Of a stretch of DNA of 61,900 nt, positions 51,663 to 60,700 are shown piece by piece. The stretch lies in contig NZ_AUEK01000019.1 of the NCBI RefSeq assembly GCF_000425945.1, positions 1 through 61,900 on the forward strand, read 5' to 3'. This DNA is from Candidatus Solirubrobacter pratensis (lineage in GTDB: Bacteria > Actinomycetota > Thermoleophilia > Solirubrobacterales > Solirubrobacteraceae). The translations under genes were made by a program, and so were the position numbers. The notes below the pieces were generated by a model that was given only the letters and a program-made list of their open reading frames with translations, had not been told where the DNA came from and searched no databases. Numbering within the stretch: position 1 is the stretch's first letter; each line of letters starts with the position of its first letter.

Positions 51663-53171
51663 ATGTCGTCGACCGCACTGCGCCGTAACGAGCTCGGCTT
51701 CACGGAGGTGCTGTTCCAGGCGCTCGCGTCGGCCGCGCCGGGCCTCTCCGTCACGCTCGCGGTCGTCGTGGGCGCGAACTACGCCGGCGGCGCGCTGGGC
51801 CTCTCGCTGATCTTCGCCCTTGTCGGCATCCTGCTGGTGGCCACCTGCATCGGACAGATGGCGCAGCGGTTCCCTTCAGCCGCGGGCTTCTACACGTACG
51901 TCTCGCGCGGCCTGCACCCGTCGATGGGCCCGATGGTCGCGTGGCTGTACCTCGCGGTCTGGATCGTGTTCCCCTCGACGCTCTTCCTGCCCTTCGGCAA
52001 CTTCGTCTCGAGCACGCTGCACAGTTCGTGGGGCTGGTCGGAGACGCCCGTGTGGATCGTCTGCGCCGCGCTGTGCATGGTGCTCGTGTTCAGCTTCGTG
52101 TACTCGGGCGCGCGCTTCTCGACCAACGTCGGGATCGTGCTGGGCATGACCGAGTTCCTGATCCTCGGCGTGCTCGCGCTGACGCTGATCGCCAAGGCCG
52201 GCTCCCACAACACGCTCTCGGTGTTCGGCACCTCGCACGCCGACGTGAAGGGCTTCGCCGGGATGTCGGGCATCTTCGCCGGCATGGTCTACGCCATCTA
52301 CGGCTTCGTCGGCTTTGAGAACGTCGCGCCGTTGGCTGAGGAGGCCAAGAACCCGCGCCGGTCGGTGATGAAGGCCGCGCTGTTGTCGCCGCTCATCCTC
52401 GGCGTCTTCATCATCGTCTGCACGTACGCGGTGACGGTCTACTTCGGCCCTTCGAAGTTCGGCTCGTTCACGTCCTTCAACGGCGGGGACGCGTGGATCG
52501 GCGTCACCAAGGAGGTCTGGCACGACGGCTGGTACGTGCTCTGGTTCGCGCTGCTGAACTCGTGCGTCGCGAGCGCCAACGGCGCCACCAACGCGGGCAC
52601 GCGCCACATGTACTCGATGGGCCGCATCAACCTGCTGCCGGCGAGGTTCGCGCGCACCAGCGAGAAGACCGGCGTGCCGACCACCGCGCTCGCCGTTGTC
52701 GCGGCGGTGTCGCTCGTGGCCACGTACGTGACCGGCAGCGTGCTCAGCGGCGGCCCGCTGGAGGCGTTCGCGTTCCTCGGCACGATCGAGACCATCACTG
52801 CGATCCTGCTCTACATGCTCGTCGCGCTGGCCGCGCTCGTGTACTTCCTGCGCACGCGCGAGTCGGGCTACAACCCGCTCCTGCACACGGTCGTGCCGAT
52901 CCTCGCGATCGCCGTCATGATCCCGGCGCTGATGGCGGCCGTCGGCATCGGCTCCGGCGTCTTCTCGTTCATCTCGCCGCTGCCGAGCCCGTTCAACATC
53001 GCGGCCTGGATCACCGTCGGCTGGCTGGTGCTGGGCGTCGTATACGCGGTGTGGATCTGGACGCAGCACCCCGACCGGGCACGCGCGACCGAGCACATTT
53101 TCATCGACGAGCCGGAGCCGGCCGCCGCGGGCGCCCCCGCGGCGGCCGCGGGGGCCGCGGCGTACCGCTGA
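51663..53171 (+). CDS. APC-superfamily amino acid/amine permease
   Basis: 502 residues, about 12 TM helices. 'FTEVLFQALASAAPGLSVTL' and 'NYAGGALGLSLIFALVGILL' form the first pair. 'QRFPSAAGFYTYVSRGLHPS' is the APC consensus amphipathic loop. 'IYGFVGFENVAPLAEEAKNP' is the Phe-x-Gly-Phe-Glu motif of TM6 that binds the substrate amine, followed by 'RRSVMKAALLSPLILGV'. A Pro/Ala-rich cytoplasmic tail ends the protein. It imports an amino acid or related amine, a plausible feedstock for the operon B enzymes. AGAAGGAGAG precedes ATG 51663. Confidence 0.93.
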   Translation: MSSTALRRNELGFTEVLFQALASAAPGLSVTLAVVVGANYAGGALGLSLIFALVGILLVATCIGQMAQRFPSAAGFYTYVSRGLHPSMGPMVAWLYLAVWIVFPSTLFLPFGNFVSSTLHSSWGWSETPVWIVCAALCMVLVFSFVYSGARFSTNVGIVLGMTEFLILGVLALTLIAKAGSHNTLSVFGTSHADVKGFAGMSGIFAGMVYAIYGFVGFENVAPLAEEAKNPRRSVMKAALLSPLILGVFIIVCTYAVTVYFGPSKFGSFTSFNGGDAWIGVTKEVWHDGWYVLWFALLNSCVASANGATNAGTRHMYSMGRINLLPARFARTSEKTGVPTTALAVVAAVSLVATYVTGSVLSGGPLEAFAFLGTIETITAILLYMLVALAALVYFLRTRESGYNPLLHTVVPILAIAVMIPALMAAVGIGSGVFSFISPLPSPFNIAAWITVGWLVLGVVYAVWIWTQHPDRARATEHIFIDEPEPAAAGAPAAAAGAAAYR

Positions 53172-53172
53172 G

Positions 53173-53940
53173 GTGCGACGCCTCGACGGGCAGGGCGCGA
53201 TCGTCACGGGGTCCGCGCGCGGCATCGGACGCGGGATCGCCCAGGTCCTCGCGTCCGAGGGCGCGCGCGTTGCGATCGCGGATCTCAACCAGGCCGCCGC
53301 GGAGGCGACGGCGGCCGAGTTCCGCGACGCCGGCCATGACGCCATCGCGGTCGGCGTCGACGTGACCTCGCGGGAGAGCGTCGGTGACATGGCCGCGGCT
53401 GTCCTCGACGCGTTCGGGCACCTGGACATCCTCGCCGCCAATGCCGGCATCTACCCGATCGCGCTGATCGACCAGATCGACGAGCGTGAGTGGGACCGCG
53501 TCAACGACCTCAACGCCAAGGGCGCGTTCTTCGCCCTGCAGGCGTGCGTCCCGGCGATGCGGGCGCGCTCCTACGGGCGGATCGTGCTCACCTCCTCGAT
53601 CACCGGCCCGATCACCGGCCACCCTGGCTACGCGCACTACGGCGCATCGAAGGCGGCGATGCTCGGCTTCATGCGCTCGGCGGCGATCGAGCTGGCGACC
53701 GACGGGGTGACGGTCAACGCCGTGATGCCTGGCAACGTGCGCACGCCGGGGCTGGACGAGGCCGGCGAAGAGCACCAGCGCCAGATGATGGCCTCCATCC
53801 CGTTGAAGGACTTCGCCGATCCCGAGGACATCGGCTGGGCGGTCCGGTTCCTCGCCTCGCCCGAGGCGCGGTACATAACGGGCCAGACCCTGATCGTCGA
53901 CGGCGGCCAAGTGCTGCCGGAGACGCCCGAAGCGTTGTAG
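53173..53940 (+). CDS. Short-chain dehydrogenase/reductase (classical SDR)
   Basis: 255 residues. 'GAIVTGSARGIGRGIAQVLA' is the cofactor motif (TGxxxGIG), 'VAIADLNQAA' with Asp suggests NAD(H), 'LAANAGIYP' is the Asn-Ala-Gly strand, and catalytic Ser in 'VLTSSITGPITG' and Tyr/Lys in 'YAHYGASKAA' are present. 'VDGGQVLPETPEAL' ends the protein. GTG 53173 lies one base after the permease stop, so the two are co-transcribed. It probably oxidises an alcohol derived from the permease's substrate. Confidence 0.93.
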   Translation: MRRLDGQGAIVTGSARGIGRGIAQVLASEGARVAIADLNQAAAEATAAEFRDAGHDAIAVGVDVTSRESVGDMAAAVLDAFGHLDILAANAGIYPIALIDQIDEREWDRVNDLNAKGAFFALQACVPAMRARSYGRIVLTSSITGPITGHPGYAHYGASKAAMLGFMRSAAIELATDGVTVNAVMPGNVRTPGLDEAGEEHQRQMMASIPLKDFADPEDIGWAVRFLASPEARYITGQTLIVDGGQVLPETPEAL

Positions 53941-54159
53941 GGGCGGCAACTCCTGGGGTTGCCGCACTGGAGCATCTGGCGTCGCTGGGCGACCTTCCCT
54001 CGGCGATCGAATGGCCGATCGTTGCAGTACGCCGACTCGCCGGAGCGAAGGATGTAGAGCATGGGAGATCTCCCTTCGAGGGTTTCGGGCGGTGGCAGCG
54101 TCACCGTCTCGCGCCGGTCGACGGCGACGCGATCGCTACGCCCGCGTCCGCGCTCGACT

Positions 54160-54343
54160 TCATCGCAGCAGGTCGCCGCAAGCACGCGCCGGCGGCGATC
54201 CGCGACGGCTGGCCGTCGATTCTCGTGATCAACCGCCGTGACCGCCTGCTCGAGGACTGGCCGACGCGCGCCGGCCGGGACCGCGACGAGTACCCGCCGC
54301 ATCGCCACGAGGACTACGTCGGGCCGATGGGTGGGTGCCCGCG
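54160..54343 (+). pseudogene. NucA/NucB deoxyribonuclease, remnant copy 2
   Basis: 'DGWPSILVINRRDRLLEDWP' and 'TRAGRDRDEYPPHRHED' parallel the copy at 42661, with an internal deletion of about five codons. DNA identity to copy 1 over roughly 54196-54302 is high, including 'gccggccgggaccgcgacga'. Everything before and after the Asp-Arg-Asp-Glu-Tyr-Pro-Pro block is lost. The rest of 53941-54159 holds nothing recognisable. Confidence 0.65.
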
Positions 54344-54346
54344 GTG

Positions 54347-54742
54347 ATGGTCGGCGAGCTCGTGGAGGCGGCCGACCGTTGGCTGGTGCCGATGGCGGGC
54401 TTGACCGTCACGCAGTGTCGGCTCGACTACTCGTTCACGTTGGTGCTCGCTGGTGACGACGAGGGCTCGTTCTATGTCGCAATCGAGGAGCCATTCTCCG
54501 TGTCGATGCCGGGAAGCTCTGATGAGGTTGCGCTCGATCCGGAGGGGGAACCGGTGCAGATGGCGCCGCGAAAGCAGAAGCCGGGCACGCAGTGCTGCGT
54601 CCCCTGGACATGGGCGAGAAGCATGGAGGCAGCGGCCACAAGCGACCGGGCTGTCAGCGAAGGCGTGCGTCATGGTCGACCGCAGGCGCGTCTTACGCGC
54701 CCCGCAGATCACCGGGCCGCGGACGACGCCTCGGCGAAGTAG
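54347..54742 (+). CDS. DUF6188-like protein with divergent tail
   Basis: 131 residues. The first ~78 fit the DUF6188 pattern: 'GLTVTQCRLDYSFTLVLAGD', 'SFYVAIEEPFSVSMPG', then 'VALDPEGEPVQMAPRK'. In that family an Arg-x-Asp strand is followed by a Leu-Asp-Pro-Glu segment and a second half. After residue 80 the sequence becomes low-complexity and unlike the family, so the gene is probably frameshifted or truncated at its 3-prime end, and the tail runs into the convergent epimerase gene by 34 bases. GTG 54344 is an alternative start. Confidence 0.5.
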   Translation: MVGELVEAADRWLVPMAGLTVTQCRLDYSFTLVLAGDDEGSFYVAIEEPFSVSMPGSSDEVALDPEGEPVQMAPRKQKPGTQCCVPWTWARSMEAAATSDRAVSEGVRHGRPQARLTRPADHRAADDASAK

Positions 54743-55623
54743 TGCCCTGCGTCGAGGTCGGCGATCAGGCCGGGCTGCTCGGGCTCCCAGCCCATCCGCT
54801 CGCGCGTGAGCGCGCTCGACGCCCTGACGTCGGCGCCGAAGAACACGCCGATGAAACCGAGGTGCTCGACGGCCTCATCAGGCGTGATCGAGCGAGTCGG
54901 CACGCCGAGGTGGCGGCCGATGGCCTCGGCGATCTCGCGGGTAGGCACGCCCTCCTCCGCGACGCCGTGGAGCACCGAGCCGGCCATGGCCGACTCGACC
55001 GCCAGCCGGAAGAGGCGTGCGGCGTCGAGCCGGTGGACCGCCGACCAGCGGTTGGCGCCGTCGCCGACATAGGCCGCGACGCCCCGCGTGCGCGCGCCGT
55101 CGATCAGCATCGGGACGAAGCCGTGGTCGCCCTCGCCGTGCACGGTGGGCGGGAAGCGCACAATGGCCGAGCGCACGCCGCGCTCGGCGAGCGCGAGCGC
55201 CGCCACCTCGGACGCCGACCGGTGCGAGGCCCGCGACGCCGGGTCGGGCATGCCGTTTTCGGTTGCCACGCGACCTGGCGCGAGCAGCCCGATGCCGGAG
55301 GTCATGACCAGCGGCCGGCCGGAGCCCGCGAGCTCGTCGCCGAGCGCCTCGATGGCCCGCAGATCGGTGCGCCCCGCGCTGTCTATCGCGCTGAAGTCGT
55401 GAATGAACGCGGTGTGGATGACGCCGTCCGCGGCGGCGGCGCCGCGGCGCAGGCTGTCGAGATCCTCAAGGTCGCCGCGGTGGACCTCGGCGCCCGCGCC
55501 GACGAGCGCCTCGGCGGACGCGTCCGAGCGGGCGAGGCCGACGACCTCGTGCCCCGCGCCGAGGAGCTCCGCGACGGTGGCCGAGCCGATGAAGCCGGTG
55601 GCTCCGGTGACGAAGACGCGCAT
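54709..55623 (-). CDS. NAD-dependent epimerase/dehydratase-family (extended SDR) protein
   Basis: 304 residues. 'MRVFVTGATGFIGSATVAEL' is the TGxxGxxG nucleotide motif, 'VVGLARSDASAEAL' the second strand, 'EVHRGDLEDLDSLRRGAA' the Asp-Leu motif and 'VIHTAFIHDFS' the fourth strand. The active-site Tyr/Lys is not obvious ('ASHRSASEVAALALAERG' replaces YxxxK), so catalysis may differ; this is common in the YwnB/NmrA-like group. AAGGGAAGGA precedes ATG 55623. It is divergent from a TetR gene with two operators between them, so it is the likely TetR target. Confidence 0.88.
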   Translation of the reverse strand: MRVFVTGATGFIGSATVAELLGAGHEVVGLARSDASAEALVGAGAEVHRGDLEDLDSLRRGAAAADGVIHTAFIHDFSAIDSAGRTDLRAIEALGDELAGSGRPLVMTSGIGLLAPGRVATENGMPDPASRASHRSASEVAALALAERGVRSAIVRFPPTVHGEGDHGFVPMLIDGARTRGVAAYVGDGANRWSAVHRLDAARLFRLAVESAMAGSVLHGVAEEGVPTREIAEAIGRHLGVPTRSITPDEAVEHLGFIGVFFGADVRASSALTRERMGWEPEQPGLIADLDAGHYFAEASSAAR

Positions 55624-55648
55624 GATGTCCTTCCCTTCGAATGGTTCG

Positions 55649-55665
55649 ATGTCAGTCACTGTCAT
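55649..55665 (+). promoter_or_regulatory. TetR operator-like palindrome, site 1
   Basis: ATGTCAGTCACTGTCAT: 14 of 16 non-central positions are symmetric. It lies 26-42 bp upstream of the epimerase start and is nearly identical (15 of 17) to the reverse complement of site 2. Confidence 0.65.
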
Positions 55666-55681
55666 CGACCGTAGCAGAGCC

Positions 55682-55698
55682 ATGACAGTCTCTGACAT
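55682..55698 (+). promoter_or_regulatory. TetR operator-like palindrome, site 2
   Basis: ATGACAGTCTCTGACAT lies 16-32 bp upstream of the TetR gene start. With site 1 it forms an inverted pair spaced 33 bp centre to centre, about three helical turns, in the divergent promoter. Confidence 0.65.
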
Positions 55699-55713
55699 AA
55701 CTAGACTTGGGAC

Positions 55714-56280
55714 ATGGGTCGATGGCAGCCCGACAGCCGGGGCCGTCTCGCGGAAGCGGCGTTTGCGCTCTACGCCGAGCGCGGGTTCGAGAGCACGACG
55801 GTGGCCGAGATCGCGGCGCGCGCGGGCGTGACCGAGCGGACGTTCTTCCGGCACTTCGCCGACAAGCGCGAGGTTCTCTTCGCCGGCGCCGGCGCGCTGG
55901 AGGAGGCGGTCGTGTGCGCGGTCGCCGAGGCGCCCGCCGACGCCACGGCGCTCGACGCGGTCGCCGCGGGCCTCGACGCGCTCGGCGCGGTGCTTCCGGA
56001 CGACCCCGCCCGGGCGCGCCAGCGCCAAGCGATCATCGCCGCCAACGCCGAGCTCCAGGAGCGTGAGCTGTACAAGCTCTCGTCGCTCTCGGCCACGCTC
56101 GCCGAGGCGCTGCGCGACCGCCGCGTCGGCGACCCGGCCGCGACGCTCGCGGGCGAGATCGGCATCGCCGTCTTCAAGACAGCCTTCGAGCGCTGGATCG
56201 ACGAGGGCGACGACCGCCCCTTCGCCGAGCACGTCCGCGAGGCCACGGCCGAGCTCAAGACGCTCGCCGGGGTGGGCTGA
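55714..56280 (+). CDS. TetR-family transcriptional regulator
   Basis: 188 residues. N-terminal helix-turn-helix: 'RLAEAAFALYAERGFESTTV', 'AEIAARAGVTERTFFRHFAD', 'KREVLFAGAGALEEAVV'. The C-terminal helical ligand domain (about 60-188) includes 'ARQRQAIIAANAELQERELY' and 'FERWIDEGDDRPFAEHVREA'. 'FFRHFADK' with Arg is common in the group with TetR_C-like domains regulating short-chain dehydrogenases. Probably represses itself and the divergent epimerase via the two palindromes. Confidence 0.93.
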   Translation: MGRWQPDSRGRLAEAAFALYAERGFESTTVAEIAARAGVTERTFFRHFADKREVLFAGAGALEEAVVCAVAEAPADATALDAVAAGLDALGAVLPDDPARARQRQAIIAANAELQERELYKLSSLSATLAEALRDRRVGDPAATLAGEIGIAVFKTAFERWIDEGDDRPFAEHVREATAELKTLAGVG

Positions 56281-56392
56281 GCCCCGGCCGAGCTCCGAGG
56301 CAAGCGGTTGCGACCGCCCACCGATCAACGCCGGCGAGCGGCCACCGGCGGAGCCCGAGGCCGCGTCCGCCGAGGCCCCGAACGGAGCGCTC

Positions 56393-57293
56393 TCGGCGCC
56401 CGGCGAGGACGCCGTGATGATTGCCGAGCGCCGCGCCGACGTTGCCGACCTGAACGAGAGAGCGCGAGCGCACCTCCGCGAAGCGGGCAAGCTCGGCAAG
56501 GTAGAGCTCGAGCTGCCGGGCGGCGCGGTCGCCGTCGGCGACGCCGTGGTCATCAAGCGCAACGATCTTCGCCTCAGCGTCGCCAACGGCCAGCGCGGCC
56601 GTGTCACCGCTGTCGATCCGGCGGCGCGGGCGCTGACTCTGAAGCTCGGGGACGCGTACGTCCGGCTCGACCGCGCGTGTCTCGACGACGTAAGACGCGG
56701 CGGCGATCCGACGCTGCTGCACGGCTACGCCATCACCGGCCACGTCGCCCAAGGCGCGACCGTCGATCGGTCCTTCGTGCTCGCCGGCCAGGGCATCAGC
56801 AGCGAGTGGGCCTACGTCGCGCTCAGCCGCGGCCGCCTCACGAACCAGCTTTACCTTCCGCTGACGCGGATTCCGAGCGCGCGGAATTCGCGCCTGCTGA
56901 GCACGGAGCCAGGGAACCGCTGGAGCGCCTCGCTGCCGCGCTCAGGACGAGCAGCGCCCAGGTTCTCGCCATCGACAGCGAATCGAGCGCACTCGCGGAC
57001 CAACGACTCGAGGCTCATGACGCCGCCGAATACCGGCATGCGCTCGAGCGGCGCAAGCTGCGATGGCTGCCGGGACGCCGGCGTGAGCTTGAGCAGGCGC
57101 GACGCGACGAGCGCTTCGCAATCGAGGAGCTGCGCCGCGCGCAGCGCGCCGAGGCCGAACGTCTTCACGGGGCGCGGTCGTTCGTCAGCGAGAGGGACCG
57201 TGCCGCGAGCAACGACACAACGCTCGACCTCGTCGCCGACCGCGCGACCGAGCGCATTCTTCGACGTGGTCGCGCGCTCGGCCGCGAGCTCTG
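56393..57293 (+). pseudogene. MobF/TrwC-type relaxase-helicase, C-terminal remnant
   Basis: 'MIAERRADVADLNERARAHL', 'GGAVAVGDAVVIKRNDLRL', 'NGQRGRVTAVDP', 'LLHGYAITGHVAQGATVDRS' and 'SEWAYVALSRGRLTNQLYLP' are the last RecD-like helicase motifs (V and VI) of conjugative relaxases. A shift near 56870 moves the tail ('ERLAAALRTSSAQVLAID', 'WLPGRRRELEQARRDERFAI', 'LVADRATERI') into a second frame to TGA 57291. The relaxase domain and Walker A are gone. It marks a former conjugative element. Confidence 0.8.
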
Positions 57294-57337
57294 ACCATGC
57301 CGAAGGCCATTGCGCGCCCGCTCCAGCCGGTGCCCCG

Positions 57338-57622
57338 CTACACGCTCACGCGCCGGTCGTGCCTGGGCCAGCGCCCGCTGCGAACGCGCTCGTAGAGGAC
57401 GTCTGGCGCGAGGTCAGCTCCGTTCGGCCAGACAATCGTGCCCGTCTCAGCGTCGACTGCAACCTCGCTGAAGCCATCCGGTCTACGGGCGTCGGGGAAC
57501 ACCGGTCCACGCATGCGCTCCAGGACGTCGACCTCGCCCTCAAGCCCATCGTCGAAAGTTAAGCGGAGCACGCCGTGGCTGAGGACAGTGACGCGGATGA
57601 TGTCTCGGCTGAACGCCGTCAT
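57338..57622 (-). CDS. DUF2442 domain protein
   Basis: 94 residues: 'RVTVLSHGVLRLTFDDGLEG', 'VDVLERMRGPVFPDARRPDG', 'SEVAVDAETGTIVWPNGADL' and 'APDVLYERV' follow the DUF2442 pattern ending Trp-Pro-Asn-Gly-Ala-Asp-x-x-Pro-Asp-x-Leu-Tyr almost exactly. These small proteins are often paired with DUF4160 genes in toxin-antitoxin-like pairs. No DUF4160 reading frame is evident in the 125 bp on either side, so the partner is missing or unrecognised. Confidence 0.85.
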   Translation of the reverse strand: MTAFSRDIIRVTVLSHGVLRLTFDDGLEGEVDVLERMRGPVFPDARRPDGFSEVAVDAETGTIVWPNGADLAPDVLYERVRSGRWPRHDRRVSV

Positions 57623-57747
57623 TGCGGTGGCTTATCGAAATCAGCGTCTCAACGGGCAGGTGCGCGTTGCCAGTCTCGGCTACCTCGTCGCGGAGTGGGC
57701 GGACAGGCGCTTCTGGCAGCTCACGATTCCGGTTCTGCCAATACCAA

Positions 57748-60700
57748 TCACAGTCCGAGCGCCTCGTGAAAACCGCGCTCGAGCAGGCGTTCTCGCAGCT
57801 CTCGCGCTACGTCGCCGGCCGCAGAGGGCAGGATCGACAGGCCAGCAGCGCCGATACGCTGAAGGTCCCAGGGCTTGAGGTCGTCTCCGAGAAGGGCGGT
57901 GATGATGCGCGCGCCGCGCGGGTCGCCGCCCGGCACGCGGGCGGCGCGCTCTGCGATGCGGTCCGGCTCGTCGAGGACGCCTGCCGCAGCGCGAGCGGTC
58001 TCCTCGATCAACGTCAGCCAGTCGTCGTCGGCGATGTGCTCGTTGATGGCCGTCCAGCCGAAGCCCGCGTAGGCCGCAGAGGGGAGGCCGCGGCCGACCA
58101 GCTCGCGCCACAGTGCGAGCGGCGTGGCGACGCGCACGTCAAGGCCGGCATCGGCCAGACCCCAGCCGAGCCACTGGCCGGCGTACGAGACCTCGCGATC
58201 GCCGGCCTCGACCAGGGCCTCCGCCACGGTATGCACGTCGTAGCCGGGCAGCTCGTGCTGTAGACCGAGCAGGAGGTGCTGCACAGCCTCCTCATGGCGT
58301 CGGCGCCCGAGGGCAGCCACGATCGCGTCGCGCTGCTCGATCGCGAGGTCACGGTCGGCGTGGCCCCACTCGAGGTAGAGGTCGACGGTCGCCGCGCCGA
58401 GGGCGTCCGGGGCGTTAGCGCCGAAAATGAGGCTCGCGCGTCGCGCGAACCAGTCAGGCGCCGCTTGGCGCAGCCAGTGCAAACGCTGCGCGACGATGGC
58501 GCGGGCGTGAAGGCCGTCGGCCCCTTCAAGGGCGAGTGCGTTGTCAACGAGTTCCAGGAGGCGGGCGTCGGGCGGGACGGACCCACCGGCCGCGAACGCT
58601 ACGTCCAGGGCGCGCATTGACGGGCGGTTGATCGCTTGGGTGAGCGGCTCGCTCGTCGGGTCGTCCACGTGGGGGTTCACGTCGCCCCGGCGCTCGAAGG
58701 CGCCCGCGATCTGAGTCCAGGCGCGCTCAGCCACGGCATCGGACAGCATGTCCAGCGGGCCGAGGCGGCCGAGGAGCTGCAGCGCCCCGTCGCTAGGGCG
58801 AGTCCAGGTGTTCTGTGGACCGAGAGGGTCTGTGCCGAGGTCGGCGGGCGCCCACGGCTCGGATCGGACGAGTTCAGTGAGCTCGACGAACTGGTCGGCG
58901 CGGTCGGCGAGATCCGCCGTCTTCGCGTCAAGCGCGTCGATGAAGGTCGCGATGTAAAGCGGCTCGCGCAGTGCCTGGGTCAGCAGAACGGGATCGGCGG
59001 TCAGCCAGTCATCCTGACGGGCATCGATGGCATGGCGCAGCGTGCTGGCTAGGCCCTCGGCGCTGGGGCCCAGGGATGAGGCCGGTGTCGGCGGCCGCCA
59101 CGCCGCGACGCGTTGCGCGGCATCAGACGGCGACAGCGCGGCGAGAGTGTGGGCGTCGATTGGACTGTTCGTGCCTCGGTACGCGGCGGAGATGCGCATC
59201 ATCACCCCGTCGTTCGAAGCGGGCGCGAGCGGAAGTTGCGCGCTGGCGGCGTGCCAGGCCGGCGCGGCGTCGGTCGGGATCGCGACGAGCCAGCGGTGGG
59301 CGCGGACGAGGTCGTCGGAGACGGTGTCGCGGCCGCCCAGGGAGTCGAGGGTCGCCCGGGTCGGCGGCGGGCCGAGCGCGGCCGCAAGCTTGCGGGCGAG
59401 AGCGGGGTCGTCGCCCTGCCCAGCGTCGTCGAGGAGGCGCCGGAGGAGAGAAAGCTCCTCTGGCGATGGCCAGACGTTCGTTCCGATCTGGGTCGCGATG
59501 AACTTGCGCGCGGGTGCGTCAGTTTCAGGAAGGCGGTCGAGGAGGTGCTGGGCGACCAGCCGGTCGCTGAGCGGCAGAGGTGGGATCCTGAGGATGTTGA
59601 GCCGATCGTCGAGCGCGACGCCGGAGTCGGCGCTGGCGATCGCGCCTTGGCGCAGCGCGGCCGCCGCCAACTCGAGCGGGCGCTGGGCGCCCGTGAGCGA
59701 AAGCTCAGAGAGTGGCAGCAGGACGCGCAGGCGCAGTAGCTCCTCGCTCTGCGAGATCTCGCGCGTGCGGTGGGCGAGCATCCTGAGCCAGGCGGCGGCG
59801 TTCGCGCCGTGGGTGGCCTGGATGGCGATGGCGAACTGCTCCGCAGCCATGTATGCGTCCAACGAGCCGCGGCGCTCGGTGAGTGCGTGTGTCAGCAAGC
59901 GCTGCATCAGCGAACGGACCTCAGTGGTGTCGCACTGAGAGGGCGTGAGTTCGCGGATGAGCGCATCGGCCTGCATGCGCACGTTGGAATCGTCGAGGTG
60001 CTCGCGGGCCAGGTCGCGCGCGATCGTGCCGACGTCGCCGCCGACTGCACGGGCGATGCGCAGCAGCTCGGCAGCCTGGCTCGCGTTGAGCTGCTTGAAG
60101 GGCTGCCGCGCGAGCCAGGCGCGGACGTCGTCGGGGTCAGACCGCGCGACGCGCATGACGTACGGGCCCGCTGTCCAAGGCTTGTCCGCGGGCGGTGACA
60201 GGAGTTGGTCGGCGCAGAGCGCCCGGAACCAGCCCGGGCCGCGCACGCTGTCGAACAGATAGACGAGGTGGCGCTCGTCGCCTAGCCGCCGCTTGAGCTG
60301 CGCCACCTGCTCGGGCCCTGGGTCCGCATTGGCCACTAGGTCGTCCATGGCTTCGAGGCGTTCGGACATCGGGCCGAAGAGGTGGCGCAGAATCGTCGTC
60401 GTGTCGCTGTAGAGCGCGATGACGTCCTCGGCGGGCGGCGGACTGGTCGCGTGCGTGCCGGCGTTGGCGGCGCCGAGTGCGACGACGAAACGCTCGATGA
60501 GGTCGGCGCTAGCTCGCGTCGGCGGAAGGCGGGCAAGTTCGCCGACGACCCGGGCGAGCCGCTCCGCATGAGGCCCCGGCCCGTCGAGTACTTCGGCGAG
60601 CTTGCGGATGCTGTCGGCAAGGCGGTCGCGACCGGCGCCGACGGCCGCGAAGCGGCGCACAACGTCGCGTGCCGCTTCGCCCATGCCGTATGGACGCGCG

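Noticed and set aside
54709..56607. 632-codon minus-strand frame spanning the epimerase and the TetR gene
   Set aside because: Only the part from ATG 55623 downstream is homologous to epimerases; the upstream half is the shadow of the TetR gene.
57623..57747. DUF4160 partner for the DUF2442 gene
   Set aside because: All six frames of the gap were read and none matches the DUF4160 pattern.
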